Source: Adiantum capillus-veneris | Taxonomy: Eukaryota > Streptophyta > Polypodiopsida > Polypodiales > Pteridaceae | Direction: 5' to 3' | Assembly: GCA_014529385.2 (NCBI GenBank) | Contig: CM043957.1 | Coordinates: 69,410,503-69,474,502, forward strand | DNA: 64,000 bases | Shown here: positions 1-12,834 of the stretch, in pieces | How positions within the stretch are numbered: the first letter of the stretch is position 1 | Layout of the letters: every line of letters begins with the position of its first letter | The notes under the pieces: model-generated | What the model was told of the DNA's origin: nothing | Database searches by the model: none | The model's input: the letters and a program-made list of their open reading frames with translations, nothing else | Made by a program: the position numbers and the translations under genes

Positions 1-1439
<1,439 letters not shown>

Positions 1440-1487
1440 AGAGTCGCTGTGCATCCCTCCTCCATAGCTCCCCTGCTTCTCCCCTAA

Positions 1488-1499
1488 GCTCTAATACCA
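1488..1499 (-). other. PBS-like site, initiator tRNA-Met type
   Basis: Read on the minus strand the site is TGGTATTAGAGC. This is one base from the plant LTR-element consensus TGGTATCAGAGC, which is complementary to the 3' end of initiator tRNA-Met. It lies one base from an LTR-like end (TAACA). Confidence 0.55.
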
Positions 1500-1500
1500 A

Positions 1501-1664
1501 TGTTAGAACCCTAAGAGCTAGAGACTTGGATCCTCCACCCAACTGCCCATACTTATAGGCTCTTAGCCCTAGGATCCCATGTCTACACTGCTAGCTAGCC
1601 CGTGGCCGGGGTCCGTGACCCCCCTTTAGGGTAGGGCCCTGCCCGTAGGACCCGTGTCCTGACA
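1501..1664 (-). mobile_element. Short LTR (about 164 bp), probable 5' LTR of a minus-strand element
   Basis: On the minus strand the segment starts TGTCAGG and ends TCTAACA, which is the TG...CA form of an LTR, and it is followed by the PBS-like site. It contains a TATA-like CTATAAGTA near 1550. The size would suit a TRIM-class or small copia LTR. No partner LTR was found in the window, so the element is a fragment or runs off the left edge. It abuts the RNase H end of the neighbouring copia pseudogene, so one of the two is truncated here. Confidence 0.5.
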
Positions 1665-1689
1665 GTTCATGCTATCTAACTAGGTGTTA

Positions 1690-2318
1690 TTCTTTTTGTT
1701 TCTCTCTCCACCCAAGCACTCTTGTTAGTCTCATTAGGAATCTATTCTAATGAAATGCTCACTATGTTCATGCTATTTGTCACTACACACAAGTTACTAG
1801 GCCATTAAATGTTACATAACCACACAGCTTCCTCACTAGAACTAGAAGTTGCAACATACTCTGCCTCAGTGATGGGAGACAACGTGCAATTTTGGATATA
1901 TGATCTCTAAGAAATTGTCGCTCCAGCGAACAAGAAAACGTAGCTAGATGTGGATCGCCTAGTGTCCACACAACCCGCATAATCTGAATCACAACTATGA
2001 ATGCATCACTGTTCCCATGAGCGTAAGCACTTGCTAGCTGAGTCCTTGATGTATCTCAAGCTGCTTTCCAATGCTTTCTGCCTGGATTTCCATAAACATG
2101 TTGAGCACTCCCACTGCATATGCAATGTCTGGCTATGTGCTAGCCATCGCGAACATGAGACTGCCGACTGCCAAAGAATACGGCACCTTTGCCATCTCTA
2201 ACTTTTCAGCATCTAATTTGGGACAATCATGCTTGCTAAGTTTTTTGTATGTTGTCATTGGGGTACTCAATGCTGTCCCCCCTTCCATATTAAAATGGTG
2301 CAAGACCTTGTGAATATA
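1690..2318 (-). pseudogene. Ty1/copia RNase H domain, degenerate
   Basis: Minus-strand translation, pieced across stops, gives the typical copia RNase H pattern: a D-Y-A-G-C-x-D-T-R-R-S-T-S block near 1950-1990, then a S-P-I-T-E-A-E-Y-V-A block near 1850. The upstream part (about 2060-2200) matches the region in which copia proteins list successive states of the connecting strand. Stops and frame changes make it non-functional. It continues directly from the reverse transcriptase of the same element. The domain would degrade RNA in RNA:DNA hybrids during retrotransposition. The order RT then RNase H at the 3' end is standard for Ty1/copia. Confidence 0.75.
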
Positions 2319-3065
2319 CTATTCCTGCAAAAGTTCAAGTATACAACGTTTGCAATCTCTCCTGATACGTATACCAAGAAAGTGATCTGCATTGTCCAAA
2401 TCTTTCATAGCAAACTTCTTTCTTAAAGCGTCCTTGAGAAGTGAAATCTTATCTTTTGACTTTTCGGCTATGAGCATATCATCAACGTACAAAATCAGAA
2501 TGATGGGGGAACCATTGTTCAACCTCTTTGTGTATAAGGAGTGATCCTCTTGGCTCCGTACGTAACCCTGGGATTGAATGTACTTATGGAACTTGATGTA
2601 CCATTGTTGTGAGCTTTGCTTTAATCCATACAAAGATTTATTGAGTCTACAAACCAGTTCTATCCATGTTGGCTTCTCAGGCTTTATCGCAAAGCATTTT
2701 GGTTGTTTCACGTAAACATCCTCTTCACGATCCCCATGAAGAAACGTTGTCTTCACATCCATTTGGACCAATTCCAAATACTTGATGGCTACTAGAACCA
2801 GCACAAGACACAATGTAGTCATCTTGACCACTAGAGAAAAGATTTCATCAAAATCCACACCTTCGTTTTCTTGAACCCTTTAGCAACCAATCTTGCCTTA
2901 TACTTAGGCTCGGGATTATCTGTGATATACTTCTTCTTGTACACCCATTTTTCATGGCAATGCATGTTTACCCACAGATCACTCTCTCAATTCCCAAGTT
3001 TCATTGGCTAAGATCGAGTTATACTCAGATTGCATAGCCTCTTCCCACTTCACACTATCATCCAT
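2319..3065 (-). pseudogene. Ty1/copia reverse transcriptase
   Basis: This is the RVT_2-type domain. The 179-residue open piece at 2319-2858 carries MDVKTTFLHGD, LNKSLYGLKQS and the catalytic LYVDDMLIA box, so the two active-site aspartates are kept. Upstream, across a frame change near 2860-2980, come WVYKKKY and KARLVAKGF. Before that, KWEEAMQSEYNS in the preceding frame marks the start of the domain. The open piece is only part of the usual domain of roughly 250 residues. Catalytic residues survive but the frame does not, so the copy is dead. Confidence 0.9.
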
Positions 3066-4304
3066 TTGAATGGCCTCTTTGTAGCAAGTGGGTTCATCAA
3101 AATCAGTGGCTAGTAAGTAGTCCAATCTTGGCTCAAAACACTCAGGTGCATGAGATGTATGCGTAGATCTCCAAAGTGCGTGACTGTTGGATTTCTCTCT
3201 CTCTGGAGCAACATGTGTGTGTGTACTAGTGGAAGGTGCATCACTAGCACGTCCAACATTTTGTATAACTGGCGGCGATGAGGAAACATCCTCAAACCGT
3301 ACTCTGTGATACTCAATGTCTTTCACTAGAATTTTATGCATCTTAGACTCGTTGAATATCACCTGTGAGCTACATATAACCTTCTTTGATTCCGGGTGCC
3401 ATAGACGATATCCCATCTCTTCATCTACACCATATCCAATGAAGATTCACTTGTGTGATTTGGGGTGCAGCTTTTGTCTAATCGCTTTTGGCACATGTGA
3501 TAATGCCTCACATCCAAATACACGTAACATGTCATAATTGGGCTCTTTGCCCGTCCACATCTCCTGCGGGACCTTGTACTTTAGTGGTATACTAGGTGAC
3601 CAATTGATCAAATAAGTAGCCATCATAACAGCTTCTCCCCAAAATTCTTGAGGTAAGTTGGTCGTAGAGAACATAGAAGTGACCCGTTCTTGATTGGTTC
3701 TAATTATTCTCTCAGCCACACCATTTTGGGCAGGTGTGTAACGAGTGGTAAATTGTCTTCTAATGCCTCTTTCATCGCAAAAGTCCTTGAACTTGGAGGA
3801 GATGTACTCGCCTCCATTAACACTGAAGCTTAAGCTTTCTACTCGATAGATTGGTTCTCAACCAATGCTAAGACGTCGCTCTTCTGTTTCAAGAGATAAA
3901 CCCACATCTTTCTAGTAGAGTTCATCTATGAATGTCAGGAAGTATAACGCTCCCCCTAGAGACTTGACTAGCATAGGTCCACACAAGTCGCTATGAACGA
4001 GATCTAGAGGACTCCCTAACTCCTTGTCCAAAGGCATTGATGTCAACCTAATCTATTTTCTATAGATACAATGCTCACATAAAGAGAAGTTAGAGTAATC
4101 TAGCACAGGGATATAACCAGAATGCTGCAATACTTTCATTCCCTTTTGACTCATATGTCCTAGCCGGCTAGTCCACAACTCTATAGACGACAGCTCGGCT
4201 TCACAAATAGAATTGTCTTTCACAGAAGAGACATAAAGTGAGTCCAATGAGCCAACCTTCTGGCGTTTAAAGCATGACCATATTTCCCTTCTTGATAATT
4301 CCAA
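3066..4304 (-). pseudogene. Ty1/copia GAG-pre-integrase and integrase
   Basis: The piece at 4053-4304 carries the pre-integrase zinc-finger region: LWTSRLGHMSQKGM, then a C-x2-C near its end. The core follows in broken frames, with FLTFID near 3930, NGGEY near 3815, and QNGVAERIIRTNQ near 3710, which holds the catalytic Glu. The 3447-3719 piece continues with FWGEAVMMATYLINW and the conserved FGCEALSHVP. The C-terminal linker is at 2979-3416. These are the catalytic D, D, E regions of copia integrase. Order and spacing are normal for copia, but several stops and frameshifts separate the pieces. Confidence 0.88.
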
Positions 4305-4600
4305 GAACCATGAGCAAATATGGTAGTGTAACCTAGATCATCCAGTTGTCCAACTGACATCAAACTCTTTGTCAATTTGGGTACATGTCTGACATTGTGC
4401 AGCATAAACTCAATGACATTACGCATAGAAAACTTGACGCTTCCCACACCACATATATCAAGCTCATAAGAATTGCCTAGCTTCATCGTGCCATGTGTGG
4501 CAGTGTATGTAGAAAACCACTCCTTGTGAGGATTCACGTGAAAGCTAGCACCCGAATCCACAATCCAATTCTAGGCATAACACTCGCCAAGTGCTAACAA
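4220..4600 (-). pseudogene. Ty1/copia aspartic protease (retropepsin)
   Basis: The minus-strand reading carries MDSGASFHVNPHKEWF near 4515-4560, the D-S-G-A active site of copia proteases. It is followed by the typical run of glycine-containing strands and HNVRHVPKLTKSLMSVGQL. In the element this enzyme would cut the Gag-Pol polyprotein. It overlaps in another frame with the start of the pre-integrase piece, which shows a frameshift near 4220-4310. A stop just before the D-S-G at about 4570 breaks the link to Gag. Confidence 0.88.
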
Positions 4601-5532
4601 TGCATCAGGACTCAAATCCGATGTGAAAATCAACACATCATTTGGCACATCAAAAACTGTCTCAATGAATGGAGACTCGACCACATTAATTTCTTCAATC
4701 TTCACACTGCTTTTAGGTTCGTCATACTTTGATTTTTCCTTTCCCTTATTACGCTGTATTTTTAGCAATCTTTCTTCAAGTGTCCCTTTTTATGGCAGTA
4801 GTAATAGTCAAAACTTTGCATGCCTTTGCCATGACTCTTGCTATGACCTTGGCTGTGATCCTGTGAACGACCGCGGCTACGACCACGCTGCCTTTGCTTG
4901 TCACAATGGCCACTAGCCACATATGCATCACCATGCCCACTTGCATCAAGAGATTGACGTCAAATCTCCTTAGTGAGCAACACAATAGCAACATTGCTGA
5001 ACACTAGCTTTCCATTAGGTACAAAATTGCTTATGGCTATGTTGAAGGTATCCCATGATGATGGTAGCGAACATTGCAAGAAAATGGCCTTCATTTCATC
5101 ATCAAAATTGAGACCTTTTGAAGTAAGATGTGAATACACGTTGTTGAACTCGTTCAAGTGAGAACTAACATTAGTGCCTTATTTCAAGCTCATGCGCATC
5201 AATTTCTTCATCAAGAAAACCTTGTTCGAGACATTGTTTCCATCCCATGCCTGACACTGTAGAGCATCCCACAAATCTTTGGCATTGGTCTTATCCATTA
5301 TGGTAAAGTAAATGGATTCACCAAATTGTAAACGAATGGTGGTCATAGCATGCTCATTCAAGTCATCCCACTCATCATTAGTGTATGCATTCTCTCTTCT
5401 TGCATGCAAGGGTGCTATCAAGCCTTTGTTGATTAAAACATCTTGCATACGCTGCCGCCAAATGACAAAGTTTGAGCCATGAAACTATTTGATGTAGTAA
5501 TCTTCTCTTTTGGAAGCACTACTCACAGCCAT
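4571..5532 (-). pseudogene. Ty1/copia Gag with CCHC zinc knuckle
   Basis: The likely start is the ATG at 5530-5532 (minus), giving MAVSSASKRED. The first part reads like the UBN2-type Gag of plant copia elements, with IWRQRMQDVLINKGL, LWDALQCQAWDG and VFLMKKLMRMSL, then SHLNEFNNVYSHL and AIFLQCSLPSSWD. A zinc knuckle (YCHKKGHLKKDC, C-x2-C-x4-H-x4-C) lies near 4770-4800. Gag forms the virus-like particle and binds RNA. At least three stops or frame changes interrupt it. Confidence 0.85.
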
Positions 5533-6710
5533 GACTCAAGAGAATGTATCCAAAAACTTTATAGCAAATTGCCTAGGATAATTTTGGCAGAGTTTCCCCT
5601 AGAATAGGAGAGAAAACTCAACCAAAAGTAGTAAAATCACTGTATAAGAACATCTAGAAGTGCCAAGAACGCATAAACGGACTTGCGGAGAAAATGTGAC
5701 AGAGTCTCCTCTATACGGGGAGCTAACTCTCAAACCCGACAAACCAAAAGTAAATGCATAAAATGCTTAAATGAACCAATATACATAAACTCCTCAAAAC
5801 CATTGTTTTGTGACCGCCAACTCGATGTCAAAAGCATAAGAAACCGCAAGATACTTATCCTATGGTGAGGGTATCGTAAGAGGGAAACTCCAGCTACTTG
5901 TATCACCGAAGGTATCTCAACATTCAAGAATATCCCAGCTCAAAGAAAACCTCACGCTATCAACTCTCCAAAAGCTAAATCAGACACAAAACGACTAGCC
6001 ACAGTCTCAGAAAGGGCTCTTCTGGTTGAGTCTCAAAAATGGCTAAGAAAACTGCCAAGCTCCACACGTAGAACAATAGGTAGTGTCCGCAACTCAACGT
6101 ACATGAGTGACCATGCTCAAACATGCGCCAAGAATTTTTGCATGCAGTAAAAGTGATCCATGGGATATCTGCTCTCAAAAGAGCTCAATAGCACAATGGT
6201 GTGCTAAAACAAACATGCATATGTCAATGCATCTGTCTGCAAAGAAACTACTATTGAAATGACTGCCAAAGTTACCTGAAAAAGCGTTGTGTCTGTATGT
6301 GTCTATAAACTTGGAGAAACTAAGTGTAAACAGGATCAAAACCCCCCTGTAACCTACGTGTCGGTGTTGGTATGTGCCAATTTCCACTGTCGGATGGACT
6401 GTGGTAGTCGAATAGCCGCTAAGAGAACTCGATGCACGTGTTGGGCGTCACTCCTCTATGACAGAGGTACCTCACCCGCGCACGTCGCAAGCACAAGGAC
6501 CGGGGTCAGCGGGTCGAATGTTGAAATTCGCTCGTAAGGAGAGGTGTCGGTGCCGAATTGCAAGGATGGTAGCGAAATTGATGTGTCATACCGCCAAGGA
6601 TGGAAAGCCGAGAAAAGCCGAGTCGATGTCGCAAATGTGAAGCCGATATCACCTTCCACCGTCGCTGGACGGAAGCACTCGTCGTATCTGCTAAAACCGG
6701 TGCCGAGGTT
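5533..6710 (-). other. Copia leader between PBS and gag
   Basis: About 1.2 kb between the PBS and the Gag start, with no convincing coding frame. Such a long leader is more than most copia elements have, so it may include inserted or duplicated material. None was recognised. Confidence 0.5.
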
Positions 6711-6722
6711 GCTCTGCTACCA
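6711..6722 (-). other. PBS of the copia element
   Basis: Minus-strand TGGTAGCAGAGC, one base from the initiator tRNA-Met PBS consensus, lies two bases from a TCTACA end. It marks the boundary between the 5' LTR (to the right) and the leader. Confidence 0.7.
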
Positions 6723-6724
6723 CT

Positions 6725-6990
6725 TGTAGATCCGGCTATGGGGTGTGCAAGAGAGGGAAGGAGAGAAGGGGAAGGGGATGAGCACAGACACAGAATGTTT
6801 GGTGGAGCATTAGAGAGTGTATTCTCTCTTCTCCTTATTAGCTATATAACCAAAGTAAATGTAATGGGTGGGCACCCGGGCCATGGCCACTGGCCACTTG
6901 GCCTAAAACCTAACAAAGCTGAGCAAGGAAGCTTCAAGACAAGGTGGGCCTACTCTCAATGGGGTGGGTAAACATTGTCTTAATCACACG
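6725..6990 (-). mobile_element. 5' LTR of the copia element (outer edge unresolved)
   Basis: The LTR begins at the PBS as plus-strand TGTAGATCC (minus-strand end ...TCTACA). The matching 3' LTR was not found left of 1690, so the pair cannot be used to set the far edge. The end coordinate is only a guess, based on a change in composition near 6970-6990. Confidence 0.45.
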
Positions 6991-7600
6991 GTTAATAGGT
7001 GGTTGTTGGAAAAAACATGGTTAGTTGGGAAAACATCATCCTTGGATTGCCTTTTGTGGCTTTTTCACGTGAGAGCCCATGGTGCCCACCTATAGCAAGC
7101 AACTCTATCATGCCTTAGGATACATCATCCTTGGATTGTCTTTTGTGGCATTTCCAAGTAAGAACCCATGGTGCCCACCTATACAAGCAACTCTATTGTG
7201 ATAAGATAACAGGATACTTGTTGATCCCTAAGCATGTTTCTTAGCAGGTACAACAAGTACAGTGCAATTCCAAGAGCACAAAACCTATTAGCATAGTCCT
7301 CTTTACTCATTGCAGGGTGTGTGCATGTCTTAGAGCAAAACCGGTCATGATAAGCTTCTTGTCCAAGGTGTCATGTATCTCTTGAAATCTACTTATTCTA
7401 GGCTATGAGAAAAGCTCTATGTTGTTTTGCTCATATACAAAGTGCTAGGGTCTCTCTCTAGATGCCTTCGCCTTTGCTTATAAACTTGGAAGGCATGTGG
7501 CCTTATACAAGATGTTGGTAACTGAGGATGAAAATAGAGATTCAATAGATGACAATAATCATAGGGGCACTCTCATACAAAGAAACTTTGTGTGTGACAG
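6991..7600. repeat. Non-coding stretch with an imperfect tandem duplication
   Basis: Two copies of a unit of about 80 bp start at 7033 and 7122 (period 89). Both contain CATCATCCTTGGATTG, then CCCATGGTGCCCACCTATA and CAAGCAACTCTAT. They differ by scattered substitutions and small indels, so the duplication is old. No gene is seen. Confidence 0.8.
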
Positions 7601-7860
7601 AGAGGGAAAGCATGCACACTTGTGTGTGTCCTACCTATGCCTCGCTACCTATGTAATCTAGCAATCATGTGGTATAGAGAAAGATGATCATGATGTGTGA
7701 GTGATCATGTGACGTTGATATTTGCAAACAATAGAGAAAGATAATGATGAAGTGTGTGTGATGTGTCAACATCTTTCTCTATTGTCTACAATATCAATGT
7801 CACATGATCGCTACATTACATAAGTAGGGCACACACGCATGTGTTTGTGTATAGGCATGA
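7600..7860. repeat. Fold-back (inverted repeat) element
   Basis: The segment at 7701-7745 is nearly the reverse complement of 7768-7811: GATCATGTGAC(G/A)TTGATATT, then ACAATAGAGAAAGAT. The arms appear to extend outward, since TATGTAAT(C/G)TAGC(A/G)ATCATGTG near 7650-7670 pairs with 7805-7830. A MITE-like or fold-back transposon is the simplest reading. Target duplications were not established. Confidence 0.65.
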
Positions 7861-8044
7861 TGCACCTCAACATAAATGATATGACCAAATTTTTGTGGGA
7901 CCTTTTAAATTGCCCCCCACCATTTTGATCAACAACGTCAACATCATTCTAAAGTGCCCCGCACACTAAGGGGGGTAATGATTAGAAGTGGTGGATGTGA
8001 TAGCTTCTCTCTCAAGCACACATGCAAGAAAAGTGGGGTAATTT

Positions 8045-8069
8045 GAACTTTACCTCTTTGAGGTAAAGT
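8045..8069. repeat. Perfect 11-bp stem inverted repeat
   Basis: AACTTTACCTC and its exact complement flank a TTT loop. Nothing else suggests a function. Confidence 0.7.
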
Positions 8070-8107
8070 TATTTGAGGGGAGGGGGATAACTCAAAATAG
8101 TTACCCT

Positions 8108-8199
8108 CTCCTCATGTGAGAGTACCCTAAGGTGTTGAACAGTGTAGAGCAATTATTTTACATGAATCGAAAGTAGTTGCTTCCTTCTATAAAGAGTTT
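8108..8199. repeat. Left copy of 92-bp direct repeat flanking a SINE
   Basis: The same 92 bases recur at 8378-8469 with five differences counted by eye. The two copies abut the SINE-like insert on each side. Confidence 0.85.
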
Positions 8200-8377
8200 T
8201 TTTTTAGTAGGGAGAAACTACACACATATCATGTATTTACAACCGTACATTGTTGTACATTACACCCTCGAGAGGTAACCGTGGGAACCATCCCCCAATA
8301 GAGGAGGAGAATACACCCAAGAGAATGCAACTTGTGAGCCTTGAACCCTCAACCTTGGTCTCACCAACTGAGCTACG
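8200..8377 (-). mobile_element. tRNA-derived SINE
   Basis: On the minus strand the insert starts with a tRNA-like head. It has a pol III box A (TAGCTCAGTTGG, plus 8364-8375) and a box B (GGTTCAAGGCT, plus 8337-8347), about as far apart as in a tRNA. A tRNA-unrelated body of about 130 bp follows, and the element ends in an A-rich tail (T run on the plus strand at 8197-8205). Total length is about 178 bp, in the usual plant SINE range. It would be transcribed by pol III and mobilised by LINE enzymes. Confidence 0.78.
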
Positions 8378-8469
8378 CTCCTCATGTGGGAGTACCCTAA
8401 GTTGTTGAACCGTGCAGAGCAATTATTTTACATGAATCAAAAGTAGTTGCTTCCTTCTATAAAGAGTTT
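8378..8469. repeat. Right copy of 92-bp direct repeat flanking a SINE
   Basis: Partner of 8108-8199. It starts immediately after the tRNA-like head and ends at AAAGAGTTT, where the left copy runs into the SINE tail. Confidence 0.85.
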
Positions 8470-9007
8470 GTGTTTGGAAGTCACTATGCACGCAATTAAT
8501 GCGACCTTGATTGATGCAATCTAAATAGGTCCTTCTTCAAACAAAACTTTTTTCAACGTGGCTAATGTTTCTAACATAGTGGAGGTTTTCAACTTGCCTC
8601 GTATGCTCCTCTCAAAGGAGCATTATGGTAGATCATGTTTGGAAAAAGCAAACATTTAAGGATCTTTTTCATTGGTCGTCAATGAGCTCAAGACATCTAT
8701 CTTAGTTAGCATCTCTTATCATTATTTTTTACACGGATATTTTGAGAATAGATAAATGTTGGTGCTTTGTTGAACAACGCAGCTTGATTATAGTGTTGGG
8801 CTGTAAGTTTTCCAAGGAGTTTTGCCATTTAACACGGTCCATGTGTGTCCTAGTGTGTATGAGCGAACATGGTCAACCAAAATGAGGAATAAATTATGAT
8901 TAATGGGACTATTTTTAGGATTTGACGAGTACAAAAGTAGCAATTAGATTGGTGTACTTAGTGGAGAGAGATAAATCATACTTAAGAAAGATAATAGAGG
9001 GGGGAGA

Positions 9008-9044
<37 letters not shown>

Positions 9045-9820
9045 GAGGGAGAGATCACACACATGATATATGTGGTTCACCCAAGTGCGGGTTATATCCA
9101 CCACTTTATGGCTTTACACTTCAAACTTGAAGTAATTATAAAGGGATGAGGAACCCTTAAGGGTCCTTCATTTAATTCTCTCACTGCCTTGCACTTCTTG
9201 CTTCTTCTCACTTCTCTTTGTTTCACTCTCACACGCACTTGATTCACTCTATTTTCATGTGTAGAAGAGGCCTCCTTTTATGGATGCAAAAGGAGCTTCT
9301 ATGGTCTGCCCTCTCTCATGAGAGGTAGCCATCCATGCACTCGTGTAGTCACCCATGGTTAGACGAGCCCACCTAAAACTCAGCCACCAACCATAGAACA
9401 TCGGCCACTAGCCATTGAAATTTAGCTATCGGTCATTAGCCATAGACCACCGACCATTGGCTGACGATCACTTTTCGGACATCGTTCCGCCAAAATATTT
9501 CCATGAAAAAGAATTTTTTGTTTTTTGTTAAGTAATTTTTCTCACACAGGATGGCTTCTCCTCAAAACAAGGACCCGACAAATGTGCATTTCTAGAATTA
9601 AAAATACAAGGGAAATCAATCCCCATACTTAACAACTATGAGGTTGGGGATTGCATGTATCGTTAAACGCAAGGGTTAGCACACAAAGAAGGGCGAGTGG
9701 ATCTAGCATGTTTTTACTAAGTCTACCAAATTGGGCTATTTTTTGGGTCCATACTACATACATTATATAGAATCTCCCCAGATTTCGGGTCAATTCAACA
9801 ACCAGAACTAAACTCTGCGG
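8470..9820. other. Non-coding, with (GA)n at 9004-9041 and LTR-like words
   Basis: No supported gene. A (GA)n tract lies at 9004-9041. The words TGTGGTTCACCCAAGTGCGGGT and ATATCCACCACTT just after it resemble those in many plant copia LTRs, so 9050-9300 may be an old LTR fragment. No termini or PBS were found. A run of short CCATTAGCC / CCATAGACC / CCATTGGCT words at 9395-9470 looks like a degenerate short tandem repeat. Confidence 0.35.
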
Positions 9821-10456
9821 GCCTTGTCGCCATCGCAGCACTGCAGAGCCTTCTCCCTGCCCCCTTGCCTTCTCTCGTCGACAAGCCATCGGCCACTCCT
9901 ACAGTCCCCATCTTGCCCTTGTTCTGCAACTCTTCACGTCATTGCTCCCAACCATAGCCCCCTTCTCCTCTTGCCATCACCCAAACCATTGGCCACTCCT
10001 ACAGCCCCCATATGTGCCCTTGTTCACACACGCAACTCAGCAAGGGAGTTGCAATCCAAGCTCCTGCAATGCAAACGACCCTTGTTCACGCACATATCTC
10101 AGTGGGGAGCTGCAATCCAAGATCTCACGATGGAAACGACCCTCTCTCTGTCCGTTTTGCATCTCTATCTCCTCCCTTCAACACACATTGCCTCCTTGTA
10201 CCCTCGTCGCCTCCTTGCTCCATCAACACCTGTCATCCGCATGAGCACTATGACCAGCATCAAGCCCTGCAAGTGCCCACAGATGCAGGCAAAGGTGTTG
10301 TCGTGGCCTGCTCTGCACCCCCATGCAACCCCGCTCCTCTGCCTCACTCTGCAGCGTTTGCATCTAGCATTGCCATCTCCAGCAGAGAGAGCGCATTCCC
10401 TTGCAGCCAGCCATATAGCATTGCGAGGCAAAATAAAAAATAAAAAATGGGTCTAG
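9821..10456. repeat. C-rich stretch with local tandem duplications
   Basis: A 62-bp unit is repeated at 10019-10080 and 10081-10142: CTTGTTCAC, then a CAATCCAAG block, then GAAACGACC or CAAACGACC. The phrase GGCCACTCCTACAG recurs near 9890 and 9990. The 210-codon open frame on the plus strand is rich in Ser, Pro, Leu and His, shows no domain and is probably an effect of composition, so I do not call a gene. Confidence 0.6.
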
Positions 10457-10496
10457 TTGCCACAAATCGTGCTCCGTCAGGGCCTGTCATCCGTAG

Positions 10497-10536
<40 letters not shown>

Positions 10537-11199
10537 GCTGGTTGCACCTGGCCATACACCATTGCTTGCACAACCCCATCGGCTCTTTCTTCTCATAGTT
10601 TTGTTGATGAAGGACCATCGCCATGGACGTCTGCATCTAGATGATCGCGATGCCAAAATCTCTACCCTTTTGGCTTTGACACACGGCATCGAGATGACCG
10701 CCATAGCAAAATAATCATCTTCGTCTCTGTCAAGACACTGGGCATCTCTCTCTCTCTCTCTCTCTCTCTCATGCACGTGCTGTTTCCTCTCATTTTCTCC
10801 TCAAAGCCCTCAAGGCATCTTTGTAGATTCCTATTAATAAACTTCCAAGTAAAATTGGCGCAGCCTATTTTGGCTCTTCTTTTTATTATCATGATATGTT
10901 TAAAGATGCTCTCACATGACTAAGGTTATAAGTTAAGGGTTCTCCTACATCGATATCATAGAAAGCAAAGATGTTGCCTAGGGCTTCACTTGCCTTGCCG
11001 CCCCTCCTCTTCTCCCATCGTTCAACACACCCTCTCCCTATTGACATATCGACCAAAGACATGACTAGCAATCTCCTCGTGAATTCTCTCACCCATGTCA
11101 AACATAAACATCTTGTGCAAAGCCACATGTTGCCTGCCCATGTAAGTATAGGACAAAGAGAGTTGTCTTGCACAAGGCCATAGGCCGCCTTCCCATTCA

Positions 11200-11257
<58 letters not shown>

Positions 11258-12291
11258 CTTCAAGAGAGAAATACCAAGATACATTTTTTCAAAGGTGCTC
11301 CAAAGATCTTCCAAGTTTCCCATTAAAAAGCATTTTGTAAAATTGTATCCTACTCGCATGTACTGTTACTTATTATTGAACAATGCTATTAGTTTTTGGT
11401 TTTGAAGCGCACTAAATTTGGCCAAATGATATAAGTTTGTGGTGCTTGTAACATATCAATCGCTTCATCAAAAAGTTTATTATTTTTCATGGTATTATTA
11501 GCTTTTGCATCTAAGCTTGTGTTTGCTATGAATAATTGTTGATATATGAGTCAAGTTTGTTAAAAAATTTAGTGGATTTCTTGTAAAGATTATGGGTGTC
11601 AACAAATTAATTTTTTGGTAGTTTTAAGCTACTCTAAAAGAAATCAAGTCATTTTTTTTCATTTAGAGACATTTTAAAGTGATAAGAATGAAAATCTACA
11701 AAGTGGATGAGTAATTTTTTCTCTCTAACTTAGAGAGAGAAAATATTCCTAAACTCGGCTACAGAGCAAGTAAGAATGGTAGTACTAAGGCTACAGTATT
11801 AAAAGAGCCACAAGCCACTAAGGTTTGGTCTAGAACTTTTGATGGATTGTTTTGGGAACAAAATGACCCGGAGATGGCATTTTTACTATTCAAGAATGGG
11901 TGAATAGACAAAGGTGTCAAAAGCTCAAGAAATATCCAATATGATGTGAGAACTCATTAAAGAAAGTGTGCATTATTATCTAGGATGATAGCGAGTTCAA
12001 AATAATTCCCGAACCTTGATTTTAGTGTTAAACTGCACGAGAAAGCCAACATATGAACTGGACCTTATAATAAGTGCACACGTATGATTTGCAAATCACT
12101 CATACACAACCTAAAAAGGGGAGGTAATCCATAAAGGAGAGAAAGGGGCCAAAAAGCAAGGGCTTTGGCTTCATGTGCAAGGTATCTGCTAATTGTAGCA
12201 AATATCACACCTTTCTTGGTCACCGTCTCTCTTAGCATGACTAAGCTCTTATAGAAAACTTAGACTCATCAAAAATCTCTCTCTTTCAGCT

Positions 12292-12349
<58 letters not shown>

Positions 12350-12834
12350 CATTCTTATACTTAACTTAGCAGTTAAATCTATTGTGACATGAAAAAAAGA
12401 GGGATGTTTGTAGCTCCAAAAGCTTCTCATTTAAGTCGCATAAACGTGATTATGTACTTATTTTCCAAATATTTCCTCTCTCCCTCTCTGTAAGGCTACT
12501 CAATTTGTGTAGTCGGATGCCTTTGAGAGGGAGGATAGCATAGCAGATGCAAAACGAAGATTTTCACAAAGTGAGCAAGCTTTTCTTAGCAATTTCATAT
12601 TTTATCAAGTCCCACCATGTAATTTTTATCATACCTTATCTTACACGAAGCTTTTTTTCAAAAAAAAAAGAAGATATATTAATGAAATATATCCATTCAA
12701 TTCACACCAAAGAGAGGACATTAGACCCATGCTAATAGGAAACAAAATGCAGACATAAACATCTCATCAACATCACGACTATAGAAGACTATCATGACTA
12801 ACACTGGCACCCAAGGTCATACAAAAGGGAACAT
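10457..12834. other. Non-coding stretch with microsatellites
   Basis: (GA)n at about 10499-10531, (TC)n at about 10747-10771, a compound (GT)n(GA)n at about 11203-11253, and (TC)n at about 12296-12346. No gene, RNA or transposon end is recognised in between. Confidence 0.7.

Noticed and set aside
9824-10456. 210-codon Ser/Pro-rich plus-strand frame
   Set aside because: C-rich tandemly duplicated DNA gives three overlapping open frames; no domain or codon-use support.
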